Notes: generated by a model not told the origin, from the sequence alone. DNA of 64,000 nt from Pseudomonadales bacterium (GCA_024234325.1 JACKOJ010000001.1:124001-188000), one strand, 5' to 3'; positions 1-8,836 are shown, counted from the first letter of the stretch. Program-made: numbers and translations.

Positions 1-2
1 AC

Positions 3-641
3 GCGGGGGAGGACTTTCCCTCGCTGGGCATCGGTCACTTCATCTGGTACCGGCAAAACCAGCAGGAAGCCTTTGTGGAGAGTTTCCCCGCCCTGCTCGA
101 TTATTACGACACCCGCCATGTTGCCATTCCCGCCTGGATTTCATCACTGCCCGAGCGTGACTCCCCCTGGCAAACACGCGAAGCCTTCCTCGCCGACACG
201 GATGGCGAACGCCTGCGGGAACTGCGGGAATTTCTCTACTCCACCCGCGATGTCCAGGTGGATTTCATCATCGAGCGCATGCAGAAGAGCCTGCCGCGCC
301 TGCTCACTGAAACAAAAAATCCTAAAGAAATTCAATCACTTTTCTACGAAGTGGCCAGCAGCGAGCCACCTCTGGGCATGTACGCGCTGATCGATTATGT
401 CAACTTCAAGGGCGAGGGTGTGTCCCTCTCCGAACGCTACCAGGGCGAGGGCTGGGGCCTTTTGCAGGTGCTGGAAACGCTGCAGCAGAACCGCAGCAAC
501 GCCCCGGTGATGATGCAGTTTGCCCAGGCAGCACGCGAAGTGCTGGCACGCCGGGTTCGCAACGCGCCGCCTGAACGCGATGAGCAACGCTGGCTCGCCG
601 GCTGGAACAAGCGCACCGAAACCTATGAAAACCTGCCTTGA
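3..641 (+). CDS. Conserved hypothetical protein, 5' end outside the window
   Basis: The reading frame is open from the first bases of the window to TGA at 639-641, so the start lies upstream and at least 212 C-terminal residues are present. An in-frame internal ATG lies at 75, but the frame upstream of it reads through a plausible protein segment (motif GIGHFIWYR), so I do not take that ATG as the start. The visible part is soluble, mixed alpha-helical and rich in aromatic and charged residues, with no membrane segment or lipobox. I do not recognise a catalytic motif. The next gene starts 136 bases downstream, so they need not share a transcript. Function unknown. Confidence 0.7.
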   Translation, partial: AGEDFPSLGIGHFIWYRQNQQEAFVESFPALLDYYDTRHVAIPAWISSLPERDSPWQTREAFLADTDGERLRELREFLYSTRDVQVDFIIERMQKSLPRLLTETKNPKEIQSLFYEVASSEPPLGMYALIDYVNFKGEGVSLSERYQGEGWGLLQVLETLQQNRSNAPVMMQFAQAAREVLARRVRNAPPERDEQRWLAGWNKRTETYENLP

Positions 642-765
642 GAACGTTCGGTTTTGCTCATTTAGCAGCATAAAGTTGATTTTTCCCGCAAAGCGGCCGA
701 TATTGCCTTTACCCCTGTAGCTCGGACGCTGAATTCTGGTGGCATCGTTCAACCCTCACGCAAAG

Positions 766-772
766 AAGGAGG
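766..772 (+). promoter_or_regulatory. Strong ribosome binding site fixing the start at 778
   Basis: AAGGAGG lies five bases before ATG 778. The open frame extends upstream to an in-frame GTG near 739, but this Shine-Dalgarno sequence and the more typical N-terminus after 778 decide the start. Confidence 0.75.
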
Positions 773-777
773 TGTGT

Positions 778-1332
778 ATGAGCCAGGAGAAAACAGACAC
801 CGGCATTCCCCCGGCCCTGCAGTCCGTCGAGTCCGTCAGCGCACGTGTCACCGCCCAGGGCAAACTGGTGTGGGCCGTTGTGGCGCTGAGCGGCGTAGCC
901 CTGGTCACTGCCCTGCTGGCCACGGTAATGTCCATGTCCCCGGCGCAGCAGGAAGCGCCGCCGCAACCCCTCACACTGCAGAGCCAGTTCCGCAACCTGG
1001 AACGCGAGCTGGGCACACTGACGCAGGAGCTGACTGCCCTGCAGACCCTGGCCGGCCAAACCCGGGAAGAACTGGGCCGACTGTCCACGCAGGTGGGCAG
1101 AATCGACACCAACGACGAGCGCAATGTCACCGCGCGTCTGCAGCAGTTGATGGTCACTCAGGAGCAGGACTTCCAGCACTTCGTTTCCAGCCTCGAACAG
1201 GGCACCTACAACCTGCACATGATGATCCCGCATTCGGTTGGCTGGTGGGATGAATACCAGGCGGAACTGAGCTCTGCCATGGAGATGAGCAAGGCCCGGG
1301 AAAATTACGCGCTGGCTCTGCGCGAGAATTGA
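778..1332 (+). CDS. Small inner-membrane protein with periplasmic coiled coil
   Basis: The protein has 184 residues. A hydrophilic cytoplasmic N-terminus of about 28 residues is followed by one hydrophobic segment (about residues 30-52, LVWAVVALSGVALVTALLA). After it comes a glutamine- and leucine-rich stretch (about 65-125) with heptad spacing typical of a coiled coil, then a conserved-looking C-terminal block around HMMIPHSVGWWDEYQ. There is no signal-peptidase site, so it is probably a type II anchored protein. The start at 778 is set by AAGGAGG. It precedes hisC by 90 bases, and no functional link is apparent. Family not recognised; function unknown. Confidence 0.75.
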   Translation: MSQEKTDTGIPPALQSVESVSARVTAQGKLVWAVVALSGVALVTALLATVMSMSPAQQEAPPQPLTLQSQFRNLERELGTLTQELTALQTLAGQTREELGRLSTQVGRIDTNDERNVTARLQQLMVTQEQDFQHFVSSLEQGTYNLHMMIPHSVGWWDEYQAELSSAMEMSKARENYALALREN

Positions 1333-1422
1333 ACCCGCCCCCATAACCCAGTAACCTTGGCGGCTCGCGAACATCACCCGGCGCAGGCACAGGCTCCTGC
1401 CCGCTCAGAGCATGCCACCCCT

Positions 1423-2526
1423 ATGAGTTACGAAAGACCGAACATCCAGCAGATGACGGGCTACAGCTCCGGCGAGCAGCCCCGTCAGGCAAACGTTATC
1501 AAGCTCAACACCAACGAGAACCCCTACCCGGCAAGTCCCGCAGTCGCCCAGGCCCTGGCAGGAATCCGGGTGGAGGACCTGCGCCGCTATCCGCAGCCGC
1601 TGGCCAACGGTTTTCGCCAGGAGGCAGCGGCCTATCACCAGGTGGGCATCGACAATATCATCCCCACCAACGGAGGCGACGAGCTGATCCGCCTGCTGAT
1701 CACCACGTTCGTGAACCCGGGGCAAACCATTGCGATTGCCGAACCCAGCTATTCGCTCTACCCCGTGCTGGCCGAGATTCAGGACTGCCCCGTCACGCGT
1801 ATCGATCTGCAGGAAGACTGGCAGATGGCCCCGGACTTCGCCGAACGCCTCAACGCCAGCGGTGCACGCCTGGCCTTTATTGTGAACCCCCATGCCCCTT
1901 CCGGCCTGCTGACGCCGGTTGCCCGGCTGCGCGAGATTGCCGAGGCCTTCGACGGCGTTCTGGTCATCGACGAAGCCTATGTGGATTTCATTGATCCGGC
2001 GCTTGCCTACAACTCCGTACCACTGATCCAGTCGCTGAAGAACGTGGTTATCCTGCGCACCATGAGCAAGGGCTATTCCCTGGCGGGCCTGCGCTTTGCC
2101 TACGGCATCGGCGCCCAGGAACTGATTGCACCCATGCTGTACAAGACCCGCGACAGCTACAACACAGACGTGATCTCCCAGGTGCTGGCCACCGCCGCAC
2201 TGGCCGACCGGGCACATGCCGCCGTGGGCTGGCAGAAGGTGCGCGAGGAGCGCACCCGCGTGGAACAGGCTCTCGTTGCCATGGGCTGCGACTGCGCCCC
2301 CAGCCAGAGCAACTTCCTGCTGGCTCGGGTTCCACAGCAGGATTCCCGCTACGACAGCCCCGACATTCTCGCCCGCGAGTGCTATCAGCGACTCAAGGAC
2401 GAAGGCATCCTCGTGCGCTATTTCGACATGCCACGGCTGCGGGACAAACTGCGGATCACCATCGGCACTCCCCAGGAAAACGATCAACTGCTGCACCACC
2501 TGGAGCTTTGCCTGCGCCCTGAATAA
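1423..2526 (+). CDS. hisC: Histidinol-phosphate aminotransferase
   Basis: A PLP-dependent class I/II aminotransferase of 367 residues that converts imidazole-acetol phosphate plus glutamate to histidinol phosphate in histidine biosynthesis. The N-terminal substrate signature KLNTNENPYP is present, as are the VIDEAYVDF block and the Schiff-base lysine in MSKGYSLAGLRFAYG (K216 from this start). The frame is open from a TTG at 1357, but the extra N-terminus is low complexity, and ATG 1423 gives the usual HisC length. No strong Shine-Dalgarno is visible. It stands apart from other his genes here, which is common for hisC paralogues. A related role with aromatic amino acid substrates is possible, because HisC-like enzymes overlap in specificity. 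Confidence 0.93.
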   Translation: MSYERPNIQQMTGYSSGEQPRQANVIKLNTNENPYPASPAVAQALAGIRVEDLRRYPQPLANGFRQEAAAYHQVGIDNIIPTNGGDELIRLLITTFVNPGQTIAIAEPSYSLYPVLAEIQDCPVTRIDLQEDWQMAPDFAERLNASGARLAFIVNPHAPSGLLTPVARLREIAEAFDGVLVIDEAYVDFIDPALAYNSVPLIQSLKNVVILRTMSKGYSLAGLRFAYGIGAQELIAPMLYKTRDSYNTDVISQVLATAALADRAHAAVGWQKVREERTRVEQALVAMGCDCAPSQSNFLLARVPQQDSRYDSPDILARECYQRLKDEGILVRYFDMPRLRDKLRITIGTPQENDQLLHHLELCLRPE

Positions 2527-2538
2527 CGAGGCCCCGAC

Positions 2539-3000
2539 ATGGCCAAAGACCCGCTAGGCGACATTCCTCCGCCCGGTCCGCCAACGGGCCGCACGCACCG
2601 CTGCCCGCAGTGTCACAAGCCCATGCGTCGCATCGTCGGCAAGATGGGCCCCTTCTGGGGCTGCACCGGCTTTCCGGACTGCAAGGCCACCCTGTTTGAC
2701 AAGGACGGCAAGCCATCCGCCATCGCCGACGAACGCTATCGTTGCCCGGTGTGCACACGCCCCATGGTCCGTGCCGAAAATACACGCGGGGTGTACTGGT
2801 ACTGCACGGGATTCGACAAGGGTTGCAAGACCCGCCTGAGCGACGATAATGGCATGCCCGCGAAGGCTTACCGCTGTACCGCGTGTGGGCAGTTGCTGCG
2901 TCGGCGACGCGGCAAGAACGGCTTTTTCTGGGGTTGCAGCCAGTACCCCGAATGCCTGCACACCTGGCCGGACAAGAATGGAGAACCCCTGTTCAAGTAG
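2539..3000 (+). CDS. Protein with three topoisomerase-type C4 zinc ribbons
   Basis: A 153-residue protein made almost entirely of three repeats of the topoisomerase I C-terminal zinc finger. Each has the pattern CPxC...FWGC(T/S)xxPxC: CPQC with GCTGFPDC, CPVC with YCTGFDKGC, and CTAC with GCSQYPEC. In topoisomerase IA these ribbons bind single-stranded DNA; free-standing versions (YrdD-like) exist in proteobacteria without an assigned reaction. The start ATG 2539 lies 12 bases after hisC, suggesting cotranscription, and the next small membrane protein follows 24 bases later. DNA or RNA binding is an inference from the fold. No nuclease or topoisomerase catalytic domain is present. Confidence 0.85.
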   Translation: MAKDPLGDIPPPGPPTGRTHRCPQCHKPMRRIVGKMGPFWGCTGFPDCKATLFDKDGKPSAIADERYRCPVCTRPMVRAENTRGVYWYCTGFDKGCKTRLSDDNGMPAKAYRCTACGQLLRRRRGKNGFFWGCSQYPECLHTWPDKNGEPLFK

Positions 3001-3024
3001 CAGTATCCAGGGAGAGAGAACGAC

Positions 3025-3285
3025 GTGAAATTACCGCGATTGAAAATGCGCAAAAACACCCGCGCCACGCTGGGCGGCCTGGCGATTGCTGTGGCCTCAC
3101 TCTATGCCCTGGCCATGGCCTATGACGAGGCCCGCGACAATCTGTGGAATTTCTTTGTGGGCACCGTGGCACTGCTGGCGCTCATTCTGGTGTTCGCCAT
3201 CGCCGTTGTGGCGGTGATTTACGGACTGCGCTGGTTGCGGGGCAAACTGTTCCCCGGCAGCGACAAGGACAAAAACAGCTTTTAG
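3025..3285 (+). CDS. Small inner-membrane protein with two transmembrane helices
   Basis: The protein has 86 residues. A basic N-terminus (KLPRLKMRKN) is followed by two hydrophobic segments (about residues 15-34 and 44-68), and the tail is basic and polar (KLFPGSDKDK). A purine-rich GGGAGAGA lies shortly before the ATG. It follows the zinc-ribbon gene by 24 bases and ends six bases before the convergent rimI stop. No family is recognised and no function can be assigned. Confidence 0.7.
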   Translation: MKLPRLKMRKNTRATLGGLAIAVASLYALAMAYDEARDNLWNFFVGTVALLALILVFAIAVVAVIYGLRWLRGKLFPGSDKDKNSF

Positions 3286-3291
3286 GCATCC

Positions 3292-3747
3292 CTAGAGCGG
3301 TAAGGCACGCGACAGAATCAGCGCATCCTCTCGATGCGTCTCGCCAGGTTCCGCCGGGTAGTAGCCGCGCCGTTCCCCCACCTGCACGAAACCCGTTGCC
3401 AGATACAGGGAAATGGCAGTTTTGTTGGAGGGACGCACCTCCAGAAAGGCAATCTCCCCTCCCTTGCGATAGCCCTTCTCCAGCAGGTGCCGCAACATGC
3501 GGCGACCGTAGCCTTTGCCGCGATACTGCGGATGCACACACAGGGTCAGCACATGGGCCTCACCCGCCCCCACGGACAGCACACCGTGGGCCACCAGGCG
3601 ATCCCGCGACGCCAGCACCCAGCACTCGTAACCCGAGCGCAGGCAATCGGCGAACACGCGTTTGGTCCAGGGGTTCTGCAGGGACAGGTTCTCGCTCTGC
3701 ACCACCAGATCGAGGTCGCTTGCACGCATTGCGCGCATTGCGCGCAT
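3292..3747 (-). CDS. rimI: Ribosomal protein S18 alanine N-acetyltransferase
   Basis: A GNAT-fold acetyltransferase that acetylates the N-terminal alanine of ribosomal protein S18. The acetyl-CoA loop is visible as VHPQYRGKGYGRRML, followed by LEVRPSNKTAISLY and the RRGYYPAE block typical of RimI. Start choice is unsure. The frame is open to a GTG at 3804 that overlaps the upstream gene by eight bases (170 residues), whereas ATG 3747 gives 151 residues, close to the E. coli protein of 148. Three in-frame ATG codons (3747, 3738, 3729) lie in a 9-bp tandem repeat encoding RAMRAMRA. It sits directly downstream of a HolD-like gene, an arrangement known from pseudomonads. Confidence 0.88.
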   Translation of the reverse strand: MRAMRAMRASDLDLVVQSENLSLQNPWTKRVFADCLRSGYECWVLASRDRLVAHGVLSVGAGEAHVLTLCVHPQYRGKGYGRRMLRHLLEKGYRKGGEIAFLEVRPSNKTAISLYLATGFVQVGERRGYYPAEPGETHREDALILSRALPL

Positions 3748-3796
3748 GAAGACATTGGAGGAATCGGCAGTTGCAGCTTGCAGCAAGATCGGGTCC

Positions 3797-4621
3797 TCAG
3801 GCACCGCCGTTCAGGCGTCCCTGCAAAGGCTTGAGCAAATCCCACACCGGCCGCTTGAGCTCCCGCACCGCGTCCATGGCGTTGAGACTGTGGGTCACAC
3901 ACACCTCGACCTCAAACCGGGGGTGGCGGAAAAAGGTTTCCCGAACCGGCTCGGCGTCCACGGGGAACAGGTAGGGCGCCGCCTGCTCGGCAAAGATGAA
4001 CAGATAGCGCACCGGCTGCAGCTTCAGGCGCCGCGCCAGGAACCCTTCGAGAGTATGGCGCGCGCTGTCGCCCTGCATCTGCACATCCTCAAACAGAGGC
4101 CAGGTAAAGATCATGGGGTTCAGGTGCTGCTCCTGCACCGGCAGGCCCAGCGCCCGCAGAATGTCCGCCAGCAGCTTGCGGCAGCTTGGCGATAAGCTGG
4201 CAGAGCGCGTCCACGGCAACTCGCTGATGACAGCCAGTTGCTCATTGACGGGAATATAGGCGAAGGCAAACTTCACCGTCTCTTGCGCGGATGCTGCCTC
4301 CTGCCCCGCCGCTGACTCGACCCTAACTTCTTCACGCACTGGCGCCTGCACAGGCTCAGCGACACGGACAACAGGAGGAGCGACAGACTCCGGCCTGACC
4401 GGCGCTGGCTCAGGGGCCGTTTCGACCGCGGCCAGCACCTGCAGCACCTGTTCGGCAGTGCCAGTCGACTCATCTGCCTGGGGTGTCTGTGCTGCGAGCG
4501 CGGAGGGCAGGTCTGCATAACGGGCAGAAGGCCGTGCGCCCGGCAGAGGACGACGGGGAAAATAGGCCTGAATGCCCATCTCCTGCAGATATGCCAGCCT
4601 GTGACCTTCGGGAACCGCCAT
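3797..4621 (-). CDS. Putative DNA polymerase III psi subunit (HolD-like)
   Basis: The protein has 274 residues. The N-terminal block RLAYLQEMGIQAYFPRRPL resembles the HolD psi motif (LxxLGIxxWxxRRP), by which psi contacts the clamp loader. A proline/glutamate/alanine-rich linker (about residues 45-115) follows, then a C-terminal globular domain (FAYIPVNEQLAVISELPW to the end). E. coli psi is much shorter, about 137 residues, but the psi found in pseudomonads is enlarged and lies just upstream of rimI, exactly as here. ATG 4621 is preferred over the 310-residue extension, which adds unlike sequence. Assignment rests on the N-terminal motif and the rimI synteny, not on overall similarity that I can measure. 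A relative of uracil-DNA glycosylase-like proteins is an alternative. Confidence 0.6.
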   Translation of the reverse strand: MAVPEGHRLAYLQEMGIQAYFPRRPLPGARPSARYADLPSALAAQTPQADESTGTAEQVLQVLAAVETAPEPAPVRPESVAPPVVRVAEPVQAPVREEVRVESAAGQEAASAQETVKFAFAYIPVNEQLAVISELPWTRSASLSPSCRKLLADILRALGLPVQEQHLNPMIFTWPLFEDVQMQGDSARHTLEGFLARRLKLQPVRYLFIFAEQAAPYLFPVDAEPVRETFFRHPRFEVEVCVTHSLNAMDAVRELKRPVWDLLKPLQGRLNGGA

Positions 4622-4751
4622 GGTTGCTCCAGCGTGTGTTCGCAATACCGGCGGTATTATATGCGAAAGTCTCCCCAACGGGGTTCCGGAATTGTCGGCG
4701 GCAGGGAAAAGTGCTTGAATCCTGCCCACAGGATGCCATCAGGGGGAACAC

Positions 4752-5732
4752 ATGAAAGCACTCGTCTGCCATCAATACGGACCGGCCGAACAACTGGCGC
4801 TGGAAACCTGGAAAGACCCACAGCCGGACAAGGACCAGGTGCTGATCGAGGTGCACGCCGCGTCCATCAACTTTCCCGACACCCTGCAGATACAGGGCAA
4901 ATACCAGTTTCAGCCGCCGATGCCCTTCATTCCCGGTTCTGAAGTCAGCGGCATCGTGACCGCAGTTGGCGACGCAGTACAACACTGCAAACCGGGAGAC
5001 CGGGTCATGGCCTTCCCGGGCATTGGCGGCATGGCCGAGAAAGTGCTCGCGCCCGCCAGCGGGGTCCGCCAGATTCCCGACAACATGGACTTTCGCACGG
5101 CAGCCGGCTTCGCCATGGTCTACACCACCTCCTACTACGCGCTGAAACAGCGCGCCCGCCTGCAGGCAGGAGAAACCCTGCTGGTATTGGGCGCCAGCGG
5201 CGGTGTCGGCATGGCGGCAGTCGAACTCGGCAAGATGATGGGGGCACGGGTGATCGCGGCGGCGGGGAGCGACGAGAAGCTTCAGTTCGTCAAACAGTTC
5301 GACCCCGATGAATTGCTGAACTACGGCGACGGAGACCTGAAGGAAAGGGTCAAGGCCCTGACCGATGAAAAGGGTGCAGACGTCATTTTCGATCCGATTG
5401 GTGGCTCGCTGTTTGACCAGGCGACCCGCTGCATCAACTGGAACGGCCGACTGCTGGTGGTCGGTTTCGCCAGCGGCAAAATCCCCGAATACAAAGCCAA
5501 CCTCGCGCTGCTCAAGGGAGCCTCCATGGTGGGGGTTTTCCTGGGACGATTCCGCCGCGAGGAACCGGAAGAATACGAGAAGAATTTCCAGGAGCTGCTG
5601 CGTTTCTATGGCGAAGGCATTCTGAAACCCATCGTCACCCGTCACTTCCCGCTGGAAGACTATGTCGCGGCGTTCAATGTCTTCACTGAACGCCGCGTCA
5701 TGGGCAAAGTGGTGCTGGACGTGCAGGCCTAG
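4752..5732 (+). CDS. NADPH:quinone oxidoreductase family protein
   Basis: A 326-residue zinc-independent medium-chain dehydrogenase/reductase. The N-terminal GroES-like domain (about 1-120) carries the AASINFPDTLQIQGKY and PFIPGSEVSGIV motifs. The Rossmann domain has the dinucleotide loop LGASGGVGMAAVELGK (about 146-162) and the later FDPIGGSLF block. The zinc-ligand cysteines of alcohol dehydrogenases are absent, pointing to the quinone/enone reductase branch. GGGGGA precedes ATG 4752. The gene is divergent from the HolD-like gene across 130 bases. Its stop overlaps the stop of the convergent redoxin gene by four bases (TAG on both strands). Substrate not predictable; acryloyl-CoA reductase-like members are related. 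Confidence 0.9.
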   Translation: MKALVCHQYGPAEQLALETWKDPQPDKDQVLIEVHAASINFPDTLQIQGKYQFQPPMPFIPGSEVSGIVTAVGDAVQHCKPGDRVMAFPGIGGMAEKVLAPASGVRQIPDNMDFRTAAGFAMVYTTSYYALKQRARLQAGETLLVLGASGGVGMAAVELGKMMGARVIAAAGSDEKLQFVKQFDPDELLNYGDGDLKERVKALTDEKGADVIFDPIGGSLFDQATRCINWNGRLLVVGFASGKIPEYKANLALLKGASMVGVFLGRFRREEPEEYEKNFQELLRFYGEGILKPIVTRHFPLEDYVAAFNVFTERRVMGKVVLDVQA

Positions 5733-7414
5733 CGGTCAATCGCGTAGGTCAGGTAGCCGGTAAACATTTCCTCGTCCGCATCGAACCCGGATTCGACCGC
5801 TTCGCGGAAGTTGGGGTTGAAGGGATTCGACAGGGAGTTATCAAAGGCACCGGACACCTTCACGACTGCTCCCGGCTCGATGCTGCGAGGGGTTTGCAGC
5901 CAATACTGCGGTTGCCAGCCGTAATTGTAGGCAGGCACGCTGATCAGCGTTTCCGCCTTTCCACCCGGCAGCGCCAGGTCAAACTTCATGTTCTTGCCAC
6001 GCTGATTCATGCGCGGCCTGACCGCCAGCAGCGTCGCCTTCCTGTCAAACTCGTAGCTGGCGAGATAGGCCTGCTCGGGATCGTCGGGAGCCAGTGTGAA
6101 CCTGGCCGACACAGGTCGGGTCACGATTTCCCGCGCCGGGGCCTCATCATAGAAATACAGCCCGATAGTGGTCACGTCCTCCAGCACCCGGCCGTGCGAG
6201 TAATAGTGGAACTGCAGGGCAAGCTTGTAGCCCGCAGGAATGAGGACGCCACTGCCTTCGGGGAACACTGTTGCCGGGTTCTCGCCGGGAACAAAGCTGC
6301 CCAGGAAGCGTCTCTCGGAAGTCAGTGCCTCGCGCTCCTCGCCCCAGAAATCACTGTCCGCAGGTACGATGAAGGCCGACAGATTGTGGATGACCCGCTC
6401 CTCGCCGGGGGCAAACTGAAATGCCCTGACCCACTTGTCCTCGGTAAACGGCAGCTCCAGCTCCGTGTACATATAGTCGAGAATGCCCACCGCAGGGATC
6501 ACATTCTTGGCGGTGTCGATGGTGAAGTCCGGCGTGCCCAGTTGCCAGTCGAAGGTTTTCTCCAGGGGCACGTCTGCCAGCGGATCATCCGCCCCTTCGC
6601 CCCGCGGCGCACCCGCCTGCATCCAGTGCATGATCTTCTGGCGATCCTCGGCCGGCAGGAAGTGGGCACTTGGAGTGTCGCCGTAGGCCGAATCCACCTG
6701 CATCGGCGGCATGCGCTTGTTCATGATCACTTCCTTGACCATGGGCGACCAGCCCACCAGGGAGTAATACCCGTTGAACGCAAACGGCCCGGCACCGTCT
6801 TCCCGGTGGCAGATGGTGCATTGCTTCACGATGATGGGAGCAACCTCGGTGGAATAGTCCGGCACCGGCAAGGTCTCGCTGTCGTACGCAATCGGACAAC
6901 CCTTGACCTCGGAACTTGCAGGAGCGTCCGACTGGCTGCCGACAATCGCGCCCAGACTCTCCTGCAGGGCCTCACCGGCACCGCCGCGGTAGTAGAGGGA
7001 AAGACGCTGCGGATTGAACACCAGCACCTCTCCGGACTGACTGATCTTCAGGCTCTCCGCCACCAGCTTCATCTCGTCGGCCAGGACGGGGAAGGACAGC
7101 TTCCAGCCATGCTCGGTCGCCCGGTCCATCGCATTGATGTCCAGGGCAAGAAAATCGATCTGCCCGTCAAAGCGGGGCTGCAGCTCGGCCAGCATGGCTG
7201 CCGCGTCTCTGGCGGCGGGGCAACTGCTGTCATAGGCCAGCAGCACTACGGCATCGCGGTGCTGATAACGGCTGATCTGGTGAAATACGCCCTGTTCGTC
7301 CAGCAGGGCAAAGTCGCCCACCCGCTCCGGCGCGGCAAAGGCCGACGTGCCGGTCAATCCCAGGGCAAGGGCACACAGGGTGGCGTAGATGCTGTTCAAA
7401 GCCTTGCGACTCAT
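5729..7414 (-). CDS. Secreted redoxin / cytochrome c / copper monooxygenase-like fusion protein
   Basis: The protein has 561 residues with a Sec signal peptide (cleavage near AFA, residue 27). Domain order: a thioredoxin/AhpC-like domain (about 30-165) with one redox cysteine, C65 in SSCPA; a single-haem c domain with CTICH (C199, C202, H203) and a candidate axial methionine in RMPP; and a C-terminal beta-rich domain like type II copper ascorbate-dependent monooxygenases (about 300-561). The last has H343 (VIHN) and the QFHYYSHG block (H403, H407) after GSGVLIPAGYKLAL. A perfect AGGAGG (plus-strand CCTCCT at 7420-7425) sets ATG 7414. It follows a secreted unknown by 27 bases, so they are probably cotranscribed. 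The substrate is unknown, and whether both copper sites are complete cannot be settled by eye. Confidence 0.82.
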   Translation of the reverse strand: MSRKALNSIYATLCALALGLTGTSAFAAPERVGDFALLDEQGVFHQISRYQHRDAVVLLAYDSSCPAARDAAAMLAELQPRFDGQIDFLALDINAMDRATEHGWKLSFPVLADEMKLVAESLKISQSGEVLVFNPQRLSLYYRGGAGEALQESLGAIVGSQSDAPASSEVKGCPIAYDSETLPVPDYSTEVAPIIVKQCTICHREDGAGPFAFNGYYSLVGWSPMVKEVIMNKRMPPMQVDSAYGDTPSAHFLPAEDRQKIMHWMQAGAPRGEGADDPLADVPLEKTFDWQLGTPDFTIDTAKNVIPAVGILDYMYTELELPFTEDKWVRAFQFAPGEERVIHNLSAFIVPADSDFWGEEREALTSERRFLGSFVPGENPATVFPEGSGVLIPAGYKLALQFHYYSHGRVLEDVTTIGLYFYDEAPAREIVTRPVSARFTLAPDDPEQAYLASYEFDRKATLLAVRPRMNQRGKNMKFDLALPGGKAETLISVPAYNYGWQPQYWLQTPRSIEPGAVVKVSGAFDNSLSNPFNPNFREAVESGFDADEEMFTGYLTYAIDR

Positions 7415-7441
7415 AAAGGCCTCCTCTTTTGGTAATGTCGA

Positions 7442-8596
7442 TTATCTCGGTTGTTGACTGATGCTCACGTGAGGGTTTTCCGACTGCTCCCGGGACCAGT
7501 TGCGGTCAGGCTGCGTCAGGCCTCCACGTGCCGGCCCACCCGCGTTGTAGATGCCTCCGCGCAGCACGAAGAGCAGGTACTTCATGTTGTCCTTGGTCAG
7601 GTCCTTCTGCTTGTCGGTGTAGGCAGCGACCACTTTCTCGATTGCATGCGGACGGTCTTCAATGTCCGGGTAGGCCATGACATCGCCAATGACGACCTTC
7701 AGGGTTTCCAGGTTGTCGAGGATATAGGCCGCGTCCGGGTACATTTCGTAGAACGTGGGAGCTATCACCGGAGTGGTGGGAATATCGCTGGGCAGTGACA
7801 CGAAGCCACTGTGCTGTCTGACGAGCTTTTCGTTGTACAGATCGATCAGCCGCTTGACGTCTTCATCCAGTTGCTCGTCACTGGTGGCGGTGACCACAAC
7901 CTCCAGCAGGGCAATCTTCAGCCACTGGGAAGCCCAGGTCAGTCCGCTGAACTGAGGGAAGGCAACCGAGTAGGCATAGGCGTAGGGATGATCCGACAGC
8001 AGGGCGTCCGCCTTGGGTCTGGAGGCCACCGAATGGGCATCATCGCTCAGGTAATTCTGCACCGCCGCTGCAACCGCGGATTGCTTGTCCGTCACTGCCG
8101 GGTCCAGGTAGATCTCGATAAGCTGCTCGACGAACTCACGCCCGCGCTGCAGAGTCTCCAGCGCGACAGGGGGAAGATTGCCAATCTCAGCCAGCAGGGG
8201 GCGGACTTCTTCCGCCGTGTGTTCCTCATAGACCACGCCCAGCAGCCCCGGCGTCACACGGCTCTCAAAGGCACGGTGTGGCCCCAGCAGGGACAGGTGG
8301 TTGCCCGCAGAGTGGTAGTGGGACGTCTGCGCCTCCTCCAGCTCGTCGAGTTTGTCCAGCAGCATACGCTGCCCGATCGCCGAGGTCGGCGATTCGTTGG
8401 TCAGGACAATCTCCTCGTACACCCTGGCCTGCAGGACATCATGCGCCAGCAGCAGTTGCTGCAGCTCCGGGTAGCGTTTTTCCAGAATCGTGGCGTCTCC
8501 GGCCATGGCTGTAGCGGCGCAGGCAAACGCGCCCATTCCCAGTACCAGGAGTCTGGACAGGGGACGTGTCAGTGCTGTTCGGGTCAAAGAAATCAT
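7442..8596 (-). CDS. Secreted protein of unknown function paired with the redoxin/monooxygenase
   Basis: The protein has 384 residues with an N-terminal signal peptide (arginine-rich start, hydrophobic core LLVLGMGAFACAATAMA, cleavage near residue 32). The mature part is predicted to be mostly helical and contains a histidine-rich patch (SHYHSAGNH) and WASQWLKIALLEVV. No haem-binding CxxCH or known catalytic motif is seen. It is the upstream gene of a two-gene unit, with the redoxin/cytochrome/monooxygenase starting 27 bases downstream, so a partner role such as substrate delivery or stabilisation is plausible. This is an inference from position only. Start ATG 8596 has only a weak ribosome binding site. 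Confidence 0.72.
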   Translation of the reverse strand: MISLTRTALTRPLSRLLVLGMGAFACAATAMAGDATILEKRYPELQQLLLAHDVLQARVYEEIVLTNESPTSAIGQRMLLDKLDELEEAQTSHYHSAGNHLSLLGPHRAFESRVTPGLLGVVYEEHTAEEVRPLLAEIGNLPPVALETLQRGREFVEQLIEIYLDPAVTDKQSAVAAAVQNYLSDDAHSVASRPKADALLSDHPYAYAYSVAFPQFSGLTWASQWLKIALLEVVVTATSDEQLDEDVKRLIDLYNEKLVRQHSGFVSLPSDIPTTPVIAPTFYEMYPDAAYILDNLETLKVVIGDVMAYPDIEDRPHAIEKVVAAYTDKQKDLTKDNMKYLLFVLRGGIYNAGGPARGGLTQPDRNWSREQSENPHVSISQQPR

Positions 8597-8836
8597 CGGC
8601 AGTCTCTAGTTACTCTAATGTTCCGGGCGTACCGAGGTCTGGGATTGATGCGTCCAGATACGATAGGGCCCGAGCCCACGGAATCTCACGTTCCAGGCTT
8701 CCAAGCTAACAGATGCGACAAAAACCCCCTTGATCTTGGTCAATTGACGGGGGATTAGTTGTGACAGTCTTTTACAGAGCCCCCGGGCGGGATTATTGGG
8801 GGCAAAGGGAATAATGCGGGCCGGGCGCCGCGCGGA

